A DNA stretch of 64,000 nucleotides from assembly GCA_963573315.1 (NCBI GenBank), contig OY752141.1, forward strand, positions 310,001 through 374,000. Direction: 5' to 3'. A program made the position numbers and the translations under genes. The notes under the pieces are model-generated. The model saw only the letters and a program-made list of their open reading frames with translations, searched no databases and was not told the origin of the DNA. Shown here piece after piece: positions 22,297-33,606 of this stretch; within the stretch, counting starts at the first letter, position 1, and every line of letters starts with the position of its first letter. Source of the DNA: Entomortierella parvispora (Eukaryota; Mortierellomycota; Mortierellomycetes; Mortierellales; Mortierellaceae).

Positions 22297-23914
22297 TTAA
22301 TGGTGGCTGGCCTTGACCTCGTCCATGACATGGTACACCTCCTCAACGTTACCAGGTCCCTCGATGCAGAGTCCCAAGTTGCGGATTACGCCATCGCTCA
22401 AACGGTAGCACCACCCATGAACACTCAATTCCTCACCACGGGCCCAAGCCTTCTGGATAATCGAGGTGTGGCAAACATTCAACGCCGATTGGATCACGTT
22501 CAATTCCGTCAAAAGATCTTGCTGTTCTTTACCGCCGGCGGGCAACGTGTCAAACTTTTTGCGATGGATCGTGTACAGATCCTTGATGTTACGCAGCCAG
22601 TTGTCAATGATACCAAACTGCTTCTGGGTCAATGAGGCTGCAACACCTCCACAGCCGTAATGACCACAGATGATGACATGGCGAACCTTGAGCACATCCA
22701 CTGCATACTCCAGAACCGATAACAGGTTCATGTCTGTGTGTGTGACCACGTTGGCAATGTTACGATGGACGAAAATCTCGCCGGGATCCAAGTTGACAAT
22801 CTGGTTAGCGGGAACACGCGAATCGGAGCATCCTTTATCAGCAAAGATAAAAAAAAAAAAAAAAAAAAAAAAAGGCCGAGTCGGGGTTAGTCGACCATTG
22901 TTCTTGTGATTAGGACTGTTTGCCTCCCGGTAAAAAAAAAGATATCATCTCATCATCCCAACAACCCAACAAAGCTCAAGTGTGCTTTTTTAAAGAATCC
23001 TTACCAATCCAGAGAACCTGGGGCTTTTGCTGAAGCTCCAACTTTGCAAAGAAACCAGGGCGATCTTGCTCAGTCTTCTTGGCCCAAGCCTTGTTCTGGC
23101 TCAAAAGACGCTCCGAGAACTGACGAGCCTCCTCCGAGATGGGGGGAAAGTGAGCAGGCTCGATCACAGCCTCATCATCCGAGAAGAACATGTCCATCTC
23201 CGAGACAGCGTCATGTCCAGAGCAACCGCAACCGTGTCCGTGGAAGGTATGGTCCGAGGACTCTGCAATCTCGGTATCATCCAAACTGATCTGGCTTAGT
23301 CGCTTGTTAATGATGGCATCCGTCGCATTGGCGGCCGCGACCGTGGGGCTCTTGGTGCGAAGTGCTGACTTTGTGGCTGAAGAGGAGTTTTCATCGTCCT
23401 TGCCAGCGGCGCAACTGGTCGAGAAGGAGGATGAGCCTGCGACACCGAGAGCTCCCTGCTGCTTGTTGATCGTAGTCTGGAACTTGCGCAAAAAGGGATG
23501 GGCACGCGAGTAAACAGGCGAAGATGAAGTCAGCGGGGAAGAGTCAGCGGCAGCAGCGGTGGTGGTATGCTGTTGCTTCTGAGGAATAGGAATGGCCGCC
23601 TTGGAGGTGCCAGTGGCGGGAGAAGAGGGAGGAGAGCTGTTGGTCATTTTAGATCGGGTGGAGGTCAATCGGAATGGGGATGAGGAAAAAGAAGAATGGT
23701 TCTTTGCAGCGAGACGAGTGGGATTGAGAAAGATGGGGGAGGAAGAAGAGGAATGACGAATGGGGTAAAGAGACAATGTAAAAAAGCGAGGCGAATCAGC
23801 GACTGGTCTGGGTTTGAGATGTACCAACGCCCCTTCAGAAGACGCCACCATTCGGCGACAGACCGAGGCGGTGGCGCGTGAGAGGGTCAGGGGTCTAGCA
23901 ACTTCTGCAAGCAT
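22297..23914 (-). CDS. Beta-class carbonic anhydrase with long mitochondrial-type N-terminus
   Basis: Two exons, 23914-23005 and 22832-22297, join in phase (481 residues). The catalytic domain contains the zinc ligands of beta carbonic anhydrases: Cys305 and the Asp307-Arg309 dyad in CSDSRVPANQ, and His361 and Cys364 in CGHYGCGG. The enzyme interconverts CO2 and bicarbonate, feeding biotin-dependent carboxylases. The first about 90 residues are rich in Arg, Ser and Leu and almost free of acidic residues, as in mitochondrial presequences. An internal ATG at 23648 (MTNSSPP) could give a second, cytosolic form. Between the presequence and the catalytic domain is a roughly 200-residue low-complexity region ending in a His/Cys cluster (HTFHGHGCGCSGHD) not found in typical short fungal enzymes. 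The intron has a run of about 24 A. Confidence 0.9.
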
Positions 23915-25011
23915 GGTCCTTGATGGATTGGGTCTAGACTATGGGGAACGGGCACGGGAGGGGCAGGTGGACACCAAGAGGAGGGCGAGAAGGAGAAGGG
24001 AAGGGTGTCAAAAGAAAGAAAAAAGAGCAAAGTAAAGATTACTGAAATGAGGGGCTGATCAAATGAAGAATGGAATGATCAATGTCTGAAAAAGAAGACG
24101 ATGAGGAAAGAGTGGAGAGAAGATGAGGAGAGAAGATGAGAAAGTGGAGTGGAGAAGAAGAAGAAGAAGAAGAAGGGTGCCGTGAGCCAGAAGTAGAGAA
24201 GAGTTCTCTCTCTCTCTTGTGTCATAGTGCGTGTGTGTGCGTGTGCTTTTCTCGGACGAACCAATTGCTCGCTTCTCGGCTGGGGCCTTTTCCTTATTGC
24301 CGATGTGTGTTTCTCTTGGATCCTTTAGACAAGAAGCGACTCTCTTTTTTCTTTCAAACGTGGTGTCCTCAATCCCTGCCTGGTGCATGGTTGCATTGCA
24401 CCATGCACATGTACACATGCAACACTCGCATCCACCAGACCCTGCAATCAACACCGACCACCAGATATTTCCCGAGGCGCACAAACACCAACCCAAAACG
24501 TGCAATTACAGATCTGCCTGCCTCCTTTTTCGATCTCCGCCCCCACGCAATTGCATCGACACCTCTCACAGCCGCTGATCGTGGGAAGAATTCTGCAAAC
24601 TCTGTTTCTGACTTTCTTTCGGTGTGGTTGGCGGTCTCTGGAGGTGTGCCTGATGTGGGGTGCAGCATCACGTAACACTATTTTATTTTCACAACACAAC
24701 TCATCATGACTTCTTCCAGATCCAGCTCGCCTTTTGGCCCCTCCCGGCTTTGCTGTTTATGGGAGAATGATCTGGCGTCCTACCATAGTCTATCTTTTTC
24801 CCTCTCTTCCAAGAAAGGATGGCGTCGATCTATGTACAGGCATGTTGACGCAGGGTTCCATCATTATAATAACCCTTTTACTCATTGAGGCGAGAAAAAA
24901 CATAAAGTGGCACTCCCCCCCCCTCACCAACGAGGGAGAAAGCAGTTTGAAGCAGCTTCTATGTTTTTTTTATATTCAATTCGACCATTCCTTCTACTAG
25001 GTAATCCTGAT
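23915..25011. other. Intergenic region upstream of carbonic anhydrase
   Basis: This 1.1-kb stretch lies between the carbonic anhydrase start and the 3' end of the epimerase gene. The first 300 bp are GA-rich on the plus strand (pyrimidine-rich leader in the sense direction, with a GAA run at 24155-24175). The remainder is mixed sequence without a credible coding frame. It should hold the carbonic anhydrase promoter. Confidence 0.4.
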
Positions 25012-25764
25012 CTAGCTCTGCTCCAACTCGACCAAAGTACCATGGCAATCCTTGGGGTGCAAAAACACAACGGGCTTTCCATGGGCACCAATCTTGGGCA
25101 CAGGGTTCAAGGCCTTGATACCCTTGGCCATCAAATCATCCACGGCCTTGTAAACATCATCGACCTCAATACAGATATGATGAATTCCTCCAGACTTGTT
25201 CTTGTTCAAAAATCCCTGAATAGGCGAATTCTCTCCATATGGATGCAGCAACTCAATCTTGGTGTTGCCCAACTCCACAAACACTGTGTACACTCCATGC
25301 TCGGGCAATGGCTATTAAAGGTATGAACATGAAATGTAAAAAAAACAAACAAAGGGGTAGATGATTAATACCAATCGCATGCTCATAACAACGTCCAGAG
25401 ACCTTGAGTCGCGCTCTTTGGCTCTCCTCCAGTTCCGAATGGATGTGCATAGAAAGAAAAAAAAGGCTCGTTTCCCATACCACTTTAGCACTGACGGTCG
25501 CGCCCATCAAATCACGGTAGAATGCTGTAGACTGATCGATATCGGGGACGGCAATGGCGACATGGTTCAAGCGACCGAGCTTCCACAAGGGCGAGGTCTA
25601 GAAAAGGAGATGAATGGTCAGATGAATTGCCACCATTTCGACATGTACTCAAAACAGGTCCATGATGACCTGCATACCTTGGGAATGGCACTGGAGAGGT
25701 TGCGCTTAGGAAGTGCCTGGACCTGTTGGACCAGGGATGAGCGAGCAAAGGCGGCACGGAACAT
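25012..25764 (-). CDS. MCEE: Methylmalonyl-CoA epimerase, mitochondrial
   Basis: Three exons, 25764-25678, 25597-25481 and 25311-25012, join in phase 0 (167 residues). Exon 1 is a short Arg/Ser/Gln presequence for mitochondria (MFRAAFARSSLVQQVQALPK). The rest is a vicinal-oxygen-chelate domain of the length usual for this enzyme: LNHVAIAVPDIDQSTAFYRD with the first metal His, a second metal His in GGIHHICIEVDD, and the terminal GTLVELEQ glutamate. It converts (S)- to (R)-methylmalonyl-CoA between propionyl-CoA carboxylase and B12-dependent methylmalonyl-CoA mutase. Other VOC enzymes (glyoxalase I, dioxygenases) have the same fold, but the size and the NHVAIAVPD and GIHHIC motifs favour the epimerase. 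No mutase or carboxylase gene lies nearby. Confidence 0.9.
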
Positions 25765-26105
25765 GACTTTGTGGATGAGAGGCTGATTGCTTGATTGATT
25801 GAAAGGAAAAAAGACAACCGAAGCGCATTAAATCCGAGCCACGAGAATTGTGGGGGAGGCAAGCCGGAGTCACGTGTAAATTCTCTCTGCTCCACGCGCT
25901 CAAGACAAGGACGAGGTCTTTTGGATATCAGGCACCACCCAAACAGTCGTGTTCCAAACGTATTGTGTTTTATTGCTTTGCGGTTGGTAAAATTACAGGT
26001 ATAAAGCTGTCCATCCTTCAAGAATGAATATCCAATCGAATATAAAACGGCAGCGAAGAGAAGGCGCAGGTGTCGCCTGAATATCCATGGATTTGTCACA
26101 GACAA
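25765..26105. other. Short intergenic region, epimerase promoter side
   Basis: 341 bp between the epimerase start codon and the 3' end of bZIP gene 1, both on the minus strand. It should contain the epimerase promoter and the bZIP terminator. No clear element was recognised. Confidence 0.4.
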
Positions 26106-28129
26106 TCAACTCGCAGGCTTTTGTCTTGTCCTAAGAAGATCCATTGCCGGACGAGGGAGAAGACGGATCGAGTTTGCGCGGCCAGATCTTTCGTCGATGT
26201 CGCTCACCATTCTGACCAAACAGATAACCAAATTTGAGATAGATCGCTTCTGGCAATTCCCAATATGAGGGTCCAGGGGCGGTCCATGGCAGATGGCCTT
26301 GCTCGTGATGAGATTGAAGACTTCATTCACGTCATACTTGTCTTGATGCAGAATCATCTGCGCTCTGTTGGAAATCAATAAAAATAATGAATACGTCGTA
26401 CTATATGATTCGAATTGCTGTCTGGCGTAGGATGAAGAAGAAAATGAGTACTATACCTCAGTTGTGGACATGGAACAACATCGATTCTCGGGTCGTGGGG
26501 TATCGTGTAGATCATGGGATCGATTTTGGGGTCTGTGGCAGGCGTCGCCGACGAAATTATATCAAACTCTTTCTTCAGTCGATGGTTGATTGGGAGAAAA
26601 CTGCTCCTACTGATGTTGCCATGTCTGCCTCCCTTGTTCTGGGACCCTTGATCATTGCCTTCATCATTGTTACGGTTGAAAGTCGAATGTAATTCCTCTA
26701 GAGCTCTTTGCTGCTGAGAAGCTGACAGCTGTTGAGAGTCAAAAAGAGACTTGTCTTCAATAACTTCCTGCGGTGTTGCCATGTTACTGTCTACCAGAGA
26801 CTGAAGCGTTCCAGGAGGGAAGAGTGAAGACTGGAGTTCATCAAAAACGGTCGGGTGCTTCAAATACTCTGTGATTTTTGGAAGTACTCCTCCAGGCTCT
26901 ACAAATGACGGCCGTGGGATAGTCAATGGATCAAAGGGAGAACTGAGAAGAGTGGGCTTTCCTCCTTCCTCCTGAGCCGGCGCAATAAACAAAGGCGGGG
27001 CCTTGTAGAGGATATCATTCGTCCTAGTAGCAGCAGCCAAGCTCGAAGTCGGCATTGCCTGCAACTCTTGTCCTCTGCTCTGTTTTTTCTGGCTTTCTTC
27101 AGGACTACTGCTGACGTTGCCGCTGCAGACACTAGACATGCTGCCCTTTCTGGGGATCTTGGTCACAGGCTCCGAATCTCTGCTGTCGTCCATTTCTCTC
27201 TTTTCTGGGGAGGCCAACTTGATGGATTCAGACTTGGTGGATTCAGACATAATGACATCTGGGGTCGCTGGGGTCGTTGGGATCGTCCTGGACTCTGCAT
27301 CGAGTTTTGGAGATTTCTGGTTCACGCCCTGAGCTGCGGCCTTGATGGCATGGTGTCGACGGTAAAGCTCTTCCTTGACGTTCTGAAGCACCGTTTGGCC
27401 ATATCCACATCCACAGTTGCCCTTTTGTTCCTCCTCCGAATCCAACACCGTTCCACCTTCAGTTTTCGATAGAGTCCGTGTTACAGCGGTACCTTTGCTT
27501 AAAGAGGCCTCAAAGGCAAAGACGACTTCTCTGAGATAATGGTTCTCGCTTTTCAGGACCTCATTTTTCTCAGAGATCTCTAGGATTTTTTTCTGAAAGC
27601 CGTTTGTGACAAGGAAATGTTGATCCTTGAGATCCTGAACCATATTCTCGAGCTGTTGAAGGTATCGCTCCTTTCGGTCTCGGAACGCTCGTTGAGCTGC
27701 TCGGTTCTGTTCTTTGCGGAGGTCGATGGGAGTCGCGGATGAAGAGGATGATGTAGTGGCGACTGGGATTTTTGTGGGACCTGGGATTTCGTCGTTCAAT
27801 GCCTCATTGGGTCTTCCTTTCGCTGCTTTTCCTTTGCTTCTTTTGCTCTCTGAGGCAGGGGGTCCAACCGAGAAATCATCATAGGCCATAAAGGCGTCCA
27901 TTGAAGGTTGCTGGGCATATTTCTCCTGTTGCTGGAGCTCTTGCTGTTGCCTCAATGGTCTGTGCTGCGGTTGATTCTGTAGCAGTCGATGCAATTGCTC
28001 GAGTTGCTGTTCCTGTGTCATGTCAAGAGGATCTGGAATGGCGCTTCCAATAAAGTTGAACATGTCCACATCCTCGTCCACATCTTGGGACAATGCGAAA
28101 GGGGGATAGCGACCACCGTCGGCGGCCAT
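26106..28129 (-). CDS. AP-1/Yap-like bZIP transcription factor with DUF3425-type C-terminus, copy 1 (C-terminal frameshift)
   Basis: Exons 28129-26457 and 26364-26106 join in phase (643 residues as read). The basic region at about residues 138-163 (RKEQNRAAQRAFRDRKERYL) has the Q-N-AQ-FR residues of the Pap1/Yap1 class, followed by a leucine zipper to about residue 215. The C-terminal part matches the bZIP-associated DUF3425 domain: FDELQSSLFPPGTL, then IPHDPRIDVVPCPQLRAQMI, then LHQDKYDVNEVF. After PPLDPH, near 26263-26266, one base is missing relative to the paralogue at 34494. The frame then leaves the conserved WELP block, which is still readable in the next frame to a TAG at 26131. A CDS ending at 26106 is therefore probably a truncated or altered product, or the base is an assembly error. 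ATG 28129 (MAADGG) is preferred over the upstream in-frame ATG at 28276. A Helitron ends 213 bp upstream. Confidence 0.82.
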
Positions 28130-28352
28130 TGTTGTTTGTGGATGGACTTTTGAATGTGTGATGGTGACGGAGGAATGATTTGTGGAGGAAAAAAAAGAAG
28201 ACAAAAGAGCCAAGGGAGGACTGAGCGTCGACTTCAGAAAATGCGATCGAACGATAGCCCGCCATCGACATTTCATTGGCTAGTTTCCTCCGGGGCTGCA
28301 ACCAAAAGTCCTACAAACACCATGCGATTTTATTTACAATGACTAGTAGAAT

Positions 28353-28372
28353 CTCGGGGGCGATGCCCCGAG
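28353..28372 (-). terminator. Helitron 3' terminal hairpin
   Basis: CTCGGGG and CCCCGAG form a perfect 7-bp stem around a 6-base loop. The hairpin ends 6 bases before the terminal CTAG on the minus strand. In Helitrons such a hairpin signals the end of rolling-circle transfer. Confidence 0.8.
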
Positions 28373-28414
28373 TGTTTTATTCCAGGTTTTTTTTGTTTTA
28401 AAAAAAACACTCTC

Positions 28415-28645
28415 TGAGTTCGGGCTGGCGCCCTCACCCAGAGAGCTTTTATCAGATTCAAGTCCTCCGTTCACGGGTTGAGATCCGTAGTTCGGGCTGA
28501 CGCCCTCACGCAGAGATTTGAAAAAAAAAAAAAAAAAAAAAAAAAAAGACTTTGCTCTCCGAGTTTGGGCTGGGGCCCAAACGCAGAGAGCGGTTGTCAG
28601 GATTGGGGGCACTTGGCGCTCGGGCTGGCGCCCTCACGCAGAAAA
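28415..28645. repeat. Subterminal palindromic repeats, Helitron 3' side
   Basis: Four copies of a GC-rich palindromic core, each followed by a CTCAC or AAACGC block and CAGA: GGGCTGGCGCCC at 28422-28433 and 28622-28633, GGGCTGACGCCC at 28494-28505, and GGGCTGGGGCCC at 28567-28578 (extended to a 7-bp stem TTTGGGC/GCCCAAA). The spacing is irregular, about 55-75 bp. A run of about 29 A (28519-28547) lies among them. Related cores recur at the other end of the element. Confidence 0.75.
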
Positions 28646-28648
28646 GCT

Positions 28649-31600
28649 TTATTGGGGTTCAGCGGGTATTAATATTTTGTACACTATGTTGTGGGTATAT
28701 GTGCCCTCGTGTCCTTCAACAGAACCACCTTTGATAAGGGCTTGGATGTTGAGAGGTGAGGTACAGCGGGAGAGAGCGACATAGAGCTGGCCATGACCAA
28801 AAACGGGCTGAGGAAGGTACAGTCCAACACGTTCAAGGGTCTGGCCCTGAGCCTTGTTGATGGTCATGGCAAAAGCAGGTTTGATAGGGAACTGGGTCCT
28901 GCGAAAGACAATTGGGAAGGATTTGTCGTTTTCGGAACTGGTGAGGGGGACACGTGGGATACATACATAGTGTCCCTTGTTCACACCGTGGACGACGACT
29001 GCACCAATGAATCTTTGTCCCAGACGTCGAACAATAAGACGGGTTCCATTGCACAAACCTTTGGCAGGGTTAATATTTCGAAGAAGGATGATGGGTTGAC
29101 CCACCTTGAGTTCCAACTTGAAAGGAGGTAATCCAGAAGGGTTCATGGTGTTGAGAAATTCCGGGGTGTACTGTCCAGCATCAGGCGACTCTTCGTCGGC
29201 GATACAATCTCTTGCATTGTATTCGGAAGCAACTCCAGGAGTCATTTCTGTTGCGAGAGAGTTGAGAAGATCGACGTTGGAATTGAGGGGTGTTAGTAAA
29301 GCACGCTTGGCCAAGAACTCCAAGGCTTCTTGAGCTTGGGGACTGGCAAGATTTGCAAGATTTGGAAGGCGATCAGAGATTCCTGGGTAGATGGTCCGGA
29401 TGAACTGCATTTCTGGGCGGAGAGGCATGTCCGGATCGTCGGGGCCGACTGGACGAAAGATGAACTGATCAGGGATCCGGATTGTACTGCGGGTAGTATC
29501 ATCATTCAAGATGCAGTGCTCTCGACCTTCTCCGACGCGGAGGAGATACTGGCAGAATTCGGCATTGTTAGGATCTTGTCCGGCTCGCATGTTCTCGGTG
29601 AGTTTAAAACCTGGACTTGAGGCCAAAAGGAAGCAAAGCGAAGACTGCTATTTTCGATCTGGGCTTGGGTTCCACGTTGGATGATGGGGGTGACTTGACG
29701 AAAGTCTCCTCCAAAGACGACGACCTTGCCTCCGAATGGCGAGTTGACCTTTGAGGCATCTTTTAGAGACCTGTTGACGGCCTCGAAAACATGTTTGTGC
29801 AACATTGGAGCCTCATCCCAGATGATGAGGGTAGCGTTGCGTATCCTCGCGGCCAGCTCACATTCATAAGGGATGTGACAGGAGCTTGTGTCATGAATTT
29901 CCATTGGGATGTTGAAGGTGGAGTGAGCAGTGCGGCCTCGATTCAAGACCAAGGCGGCGATACCGGCAGAGGCAACGGGGATGACGTCTTGACGCTGGTT
30001 GAGGAAATGGGCACTGAGACGATTGTAGAGATAGGATTTCCCGGTTCCGCCTGGGCCGTCGATGAAAAAGAGATTTCCATTGACGTCTTGGCGGTCGACG
30101 GCCTGGAGGATTCTGTCAAAGGCTTGTTGTTGTCCTTGATTGAGAGGAGGGAGCGGCTCTTGTGCAGGTGGCTGGTGCGGAGCCTCTGGCTCAGGGAGGT
30201 CAAAGATCTGCTCGAGGTCGTCTCCAGTGAACTGAGCGCGCAACTCTGGGTAAATGCCGAGGCCGAGTGGCTTTTCCATCTCTATCAAGACTCTGTTCAA
30301 GTCGGCAAGAGCAGCATTCCTGGAATCCCTCTTATCCTGTATCGCCCGGGCATCCAGTTGATCTTGGTCCAGCGGGATGGGTTGGATGGCGGCGTAAGGA
30401 TCCTGTTCGTCTTGTTCAAGTTGGCGACGGTGGTCGATGGCCCGAAGATAATCCAAGGCAAAGTCATCTGCAAACTCTTGCCACAACATCAAAGGGTCGG
30501 ATGGGTGGCACTGAGTCAGGACCCAGGCAAAGAGACGCCGCATCTCGCCAGGCATTCGATCATTGGCAGCTTCTCGAAGGAGCTCGGACCATTCGTTGTC
30601 ATTCTCCAATAGACCGAGGGCCAAGGCAGCCAGTCTGAAGGTTTCGTGGACAACCTGCCTGGTGGGATCCTCAGCGTCAGGGGTGGTGGTCCTTAGGTCT
30701 TGAAAGCTGGTCGCGCCTTTAGCGTTCAAGAGAATGAGCCGAAGGCAAAAGCGTTCACGGTCTTTTGGATGTACAAAAAACATGCGGGTAATGACGTTTC
30801 GGTTTCGAACCCTCGGGGACCAAGTGTTACGCCTCCATACATAACGCTGCGGAGTCTCGAGATAGGTATACTGTCGAGCCTCAGGCACCCTTTCGTTCAA
30901 CTTGAACCATCCCATCAGGGAGCTGTCCTTGGCGACATCCACGACTTGCTGAAGGTCCTGCTCATCATTGTAGGTGATAATTTGCTCGTCCTCCAAATGA
31001 ACCTGCAGACTAAGGACGGAGGGAGAGCGTGAATGCAGCTTGAACCTAAAGAGCCTCCAAAGGGCCTCGCAAGCGGAAACATATCTCGAGTCCCGATAGT
31101 CATCCGGCTCATTGACGGCATCGGCGGCTCTCGCTGGTCAATGACGGGCCACGGCGGGGTGTACGGCCATCTTGGTCTTGTCGTGACCCTTGTAAACGTA
31201 CTTGAACAGATACTTGACGGCGGCGACAGACGAACAGACTTCGACGTTGATGTGGGCATTGTACTTTGTAGCCAGCCAGATGTTGTGAGGGACGATCCAG
31301 GTATTGTCCACTAAATAACCGCGTCTGCCAAAGGCGAATCTTCGTTCACGCAGATCCCTCCTTCGATACTCGGGATACCCTTTGCCATTGATGGATGTGT
31401 GATCCTTCAGCTGGTTAGGATAGTGCTTGGTGCAGTGCTTCCGTCCGTTGATCTCGTTGGTGGCCATGCATGGGGAATTTGGGTTGCGTTCACCACAGGG
31501 ACCATGTACCATCGACGTCGTTACAGTTACGTATGCCAACGGATGCCGGTTTTGGTCAGGGATCTCGGCCGACACAGTAGCGTCAATATCGTCCGCCGTC

Positions 31601-33606
31601 CGGAGCTTGCTGGCGGCATCCAGGATCAGTAGAATATGGGCATGAGGCAAGCCGCGTTTTTGAAACTCAATGACCCAGGTGTAAGCGATCACTTTGCCCA
31701 GGACGTGACGCTTGAGGATGTCATCCAAGAGGGCCTGCAACTTCAACTGAAAGACACGAATAATGAGGTCAGGCCTGTCCGTTGCTGTCTGACCTTCAAA
31801 AAGATTCTCTTGTATCTCGCGCCATTTTGGATTGCAAGTAAACGTCACAAACAAATCCGGCTTTCCAAAGTTGCGAACAATGGCCATGGCATCCTGATAC
31901 AATTGCGCCATGTGTCGAGGACCGCCTGTAAAGGTAGAGGGCAGCACAATAAACTTGCCAGATTCCGAGGCCGGGCGATCGTGGGCAAGAGCATCCATGG
32001 CGCCACTGTACTTGTCCACTCGGAGCTTTTTTTGGTTGCCTTTGATATACCGTAGTCTTTCGGCCTCCACCTTGGCGTATTGATCCACGACGTACTGCTG
32101 ACAGAGCCGGCCAAAGAGCCAAAAGTAGCAACGCGGGTCGTCTTCACTAACGGGCCGTATCTGCAAACGGTATGCGTAAAACTCCCGCGCAGTGACATAT
32201 TTTTCCCGCTGCTCGCCTCTCTCGCCTCCCTCGTTGTCGGGGTCCAATTCGTGTTCCTCCGGTTCTGGATCCAACTCGTCCTCGTTTTCTGGGTCTGCTG
32301 GTATCTCTTCGGCCGGGTCCAGCATGTTCTCGTCTTGGTCAGCCTCTGGATTCTCTTGCTCTTGGTTTTGTGGGTATGCCGGCGGAACATTATCCTTGTG
32401 TATCTTTTCATAGGCATTGAATGTCCAACCATCCTCGCCTCTCGGATGTAAAACCACGTACTGCATTCCATCATACTTTGGATGAGTTTCATAGATTTTT
32501 TCCAAGCCCGCCTCACGGCTTTCGATGATAATATCCCTAAAAGAAGTTTCGGTGCCGTCTTCTGGCATCAAGATGGCAATCTCGTTGGCGGACGGGAGGT
32601 CGTACTGCCGCTGCCTCCTCCCCTTCACTTCCCTTGCAGCTTTCAGTACGATCTTGAGCTGCTCTGTGGGTCCTTGTTCTGCTTCACGCTCCCGGATATT
32701 CTTGTACGCTTGGCAAAGTATATTGGAATCCTCAAGAACCGCTTGAATCGCCAAGAGTTTGCGCTCATCCAGGGCATCAGGAAAGACAGCAGCACGGCGA
32801 GTTGCTTGTTCGTCTGGGTCGTAAAAATAGATTTGGGCAAACTCTGCTGGCCGTTGTTCTCCTGGTCGCAGTGGTCCCATTTCATGAACGACAGCACCTT
32901 GGATCCGATACGTGTACACACCCTCGCGTGCGTTTGCCAGGTCCCTATCATAGTTCACACCCATGGAGGTAAAAGACAGCACAGAGTTGTACTTTCGAAT
33001 ATTGAGCCGAAACTGTTTTCCCTCGTCTGTCTGATCGCCAATCATGTCCAAAAGAGTTTCGTCCGGCTCAATCTCTGGGATCTGTACGCGGCCCTGTTGA
33101 CAGCATATAGAATAGAGGGGTTTTCTCTTTGATCCAGCAGTTCGCTCCTGCAGCCAGACTTTTGCCTTGCAGTGTGGGCAAGAGGTCATTGGACCAAGGT
33201 AGTGCCGACCATCGACAACATCCCGTCCTGCGACCAAGTCCTCCGTGAACGGCTGTCGAGCGAGTGGAACCTGGGGAGCAGGTGGAGGAGGTGCCGCAGG
33301 GGGTGCACGTGGTGGTCGTGCTCGTCCAGGGCGTGGTGCTTGGACTCTTCCCGGGCGTGGTAGATTGACTCGATCTGGTCGTGGTGCATGTACTCGGTCT
33401 GGGCGTGGCGCTTGAACTCGGTCTGGGCGTGGCGCTTGTACTCGGTCTGGGCGTGGCGCTTGCACTCGGTCTGGGCGTGGCGCATAAACTCTTGGTGGTC
33501 TTCCTGGGAGGTCAATGATTGGGGGGAGAGGATGATGTTGACGGAGATCTTCCTCAGACAAATCTCGGAGGGCAACGTGCCGAAAGTGCTCCCGGACTCG
33601 ACGCAT
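28649..33606 (-). pseudogene. Helitron Rep/Helicase (RepHel) transposase, two lesions
   Basis: One long frame from ATG 33606 holds, in order: a 24-bp-repeat-encoded linker, a zinc-knuckle (SCPHCKAKVW ... SICCQQGRV), the Helitron N-terminal region, and the HUH replication-initiator domain with GLPHAHIL and the paired tyrosines of KYLFKYVYKGHD (about residues 799 and 803). A single TGA at 31138-31140 follows; the same frame continues beyond it with conserved sequence. The SF1 (Pif1-like) helicase has Walker A GPGGTGKS (about 30034-30058), IIWDEAPM, and VVVFGGDFRQVTPI. Near 29604-29612 one base is lost in an A run, shifting to the frame of LTENMRAGQDPNN. That frame carries the last helicase motifs (INKAQGQTLERVGLYL, LYVALSR) and ends at 28649. 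By family it nicks and transfers single-stranded DNA. As read, it cannot make the full protein. Confidence 0.9.
33313..33483 (-). repeat. Coding tandem repeat, seven 24-bp units
   Basis: Seven units of 24 bp encode an eight-residue motif (APRPDRVQ and variants with H, N, G) near the N-terminus of the Helitron protein, residues about 42-97. The inner units are nearly identical, suggesting recent slippage expansion. The segment is basic and proline-rich and probably an unstructured linker. Confidence 0.85.

Noticed and set aside
28415-28645. Regularly occurring palindromic repeats resembling a CRISPR array
   Set aside because: Spacing is irregular, copies vary, the genome is eukaryotic, and the same repeats occur at the other end of the Helitron.
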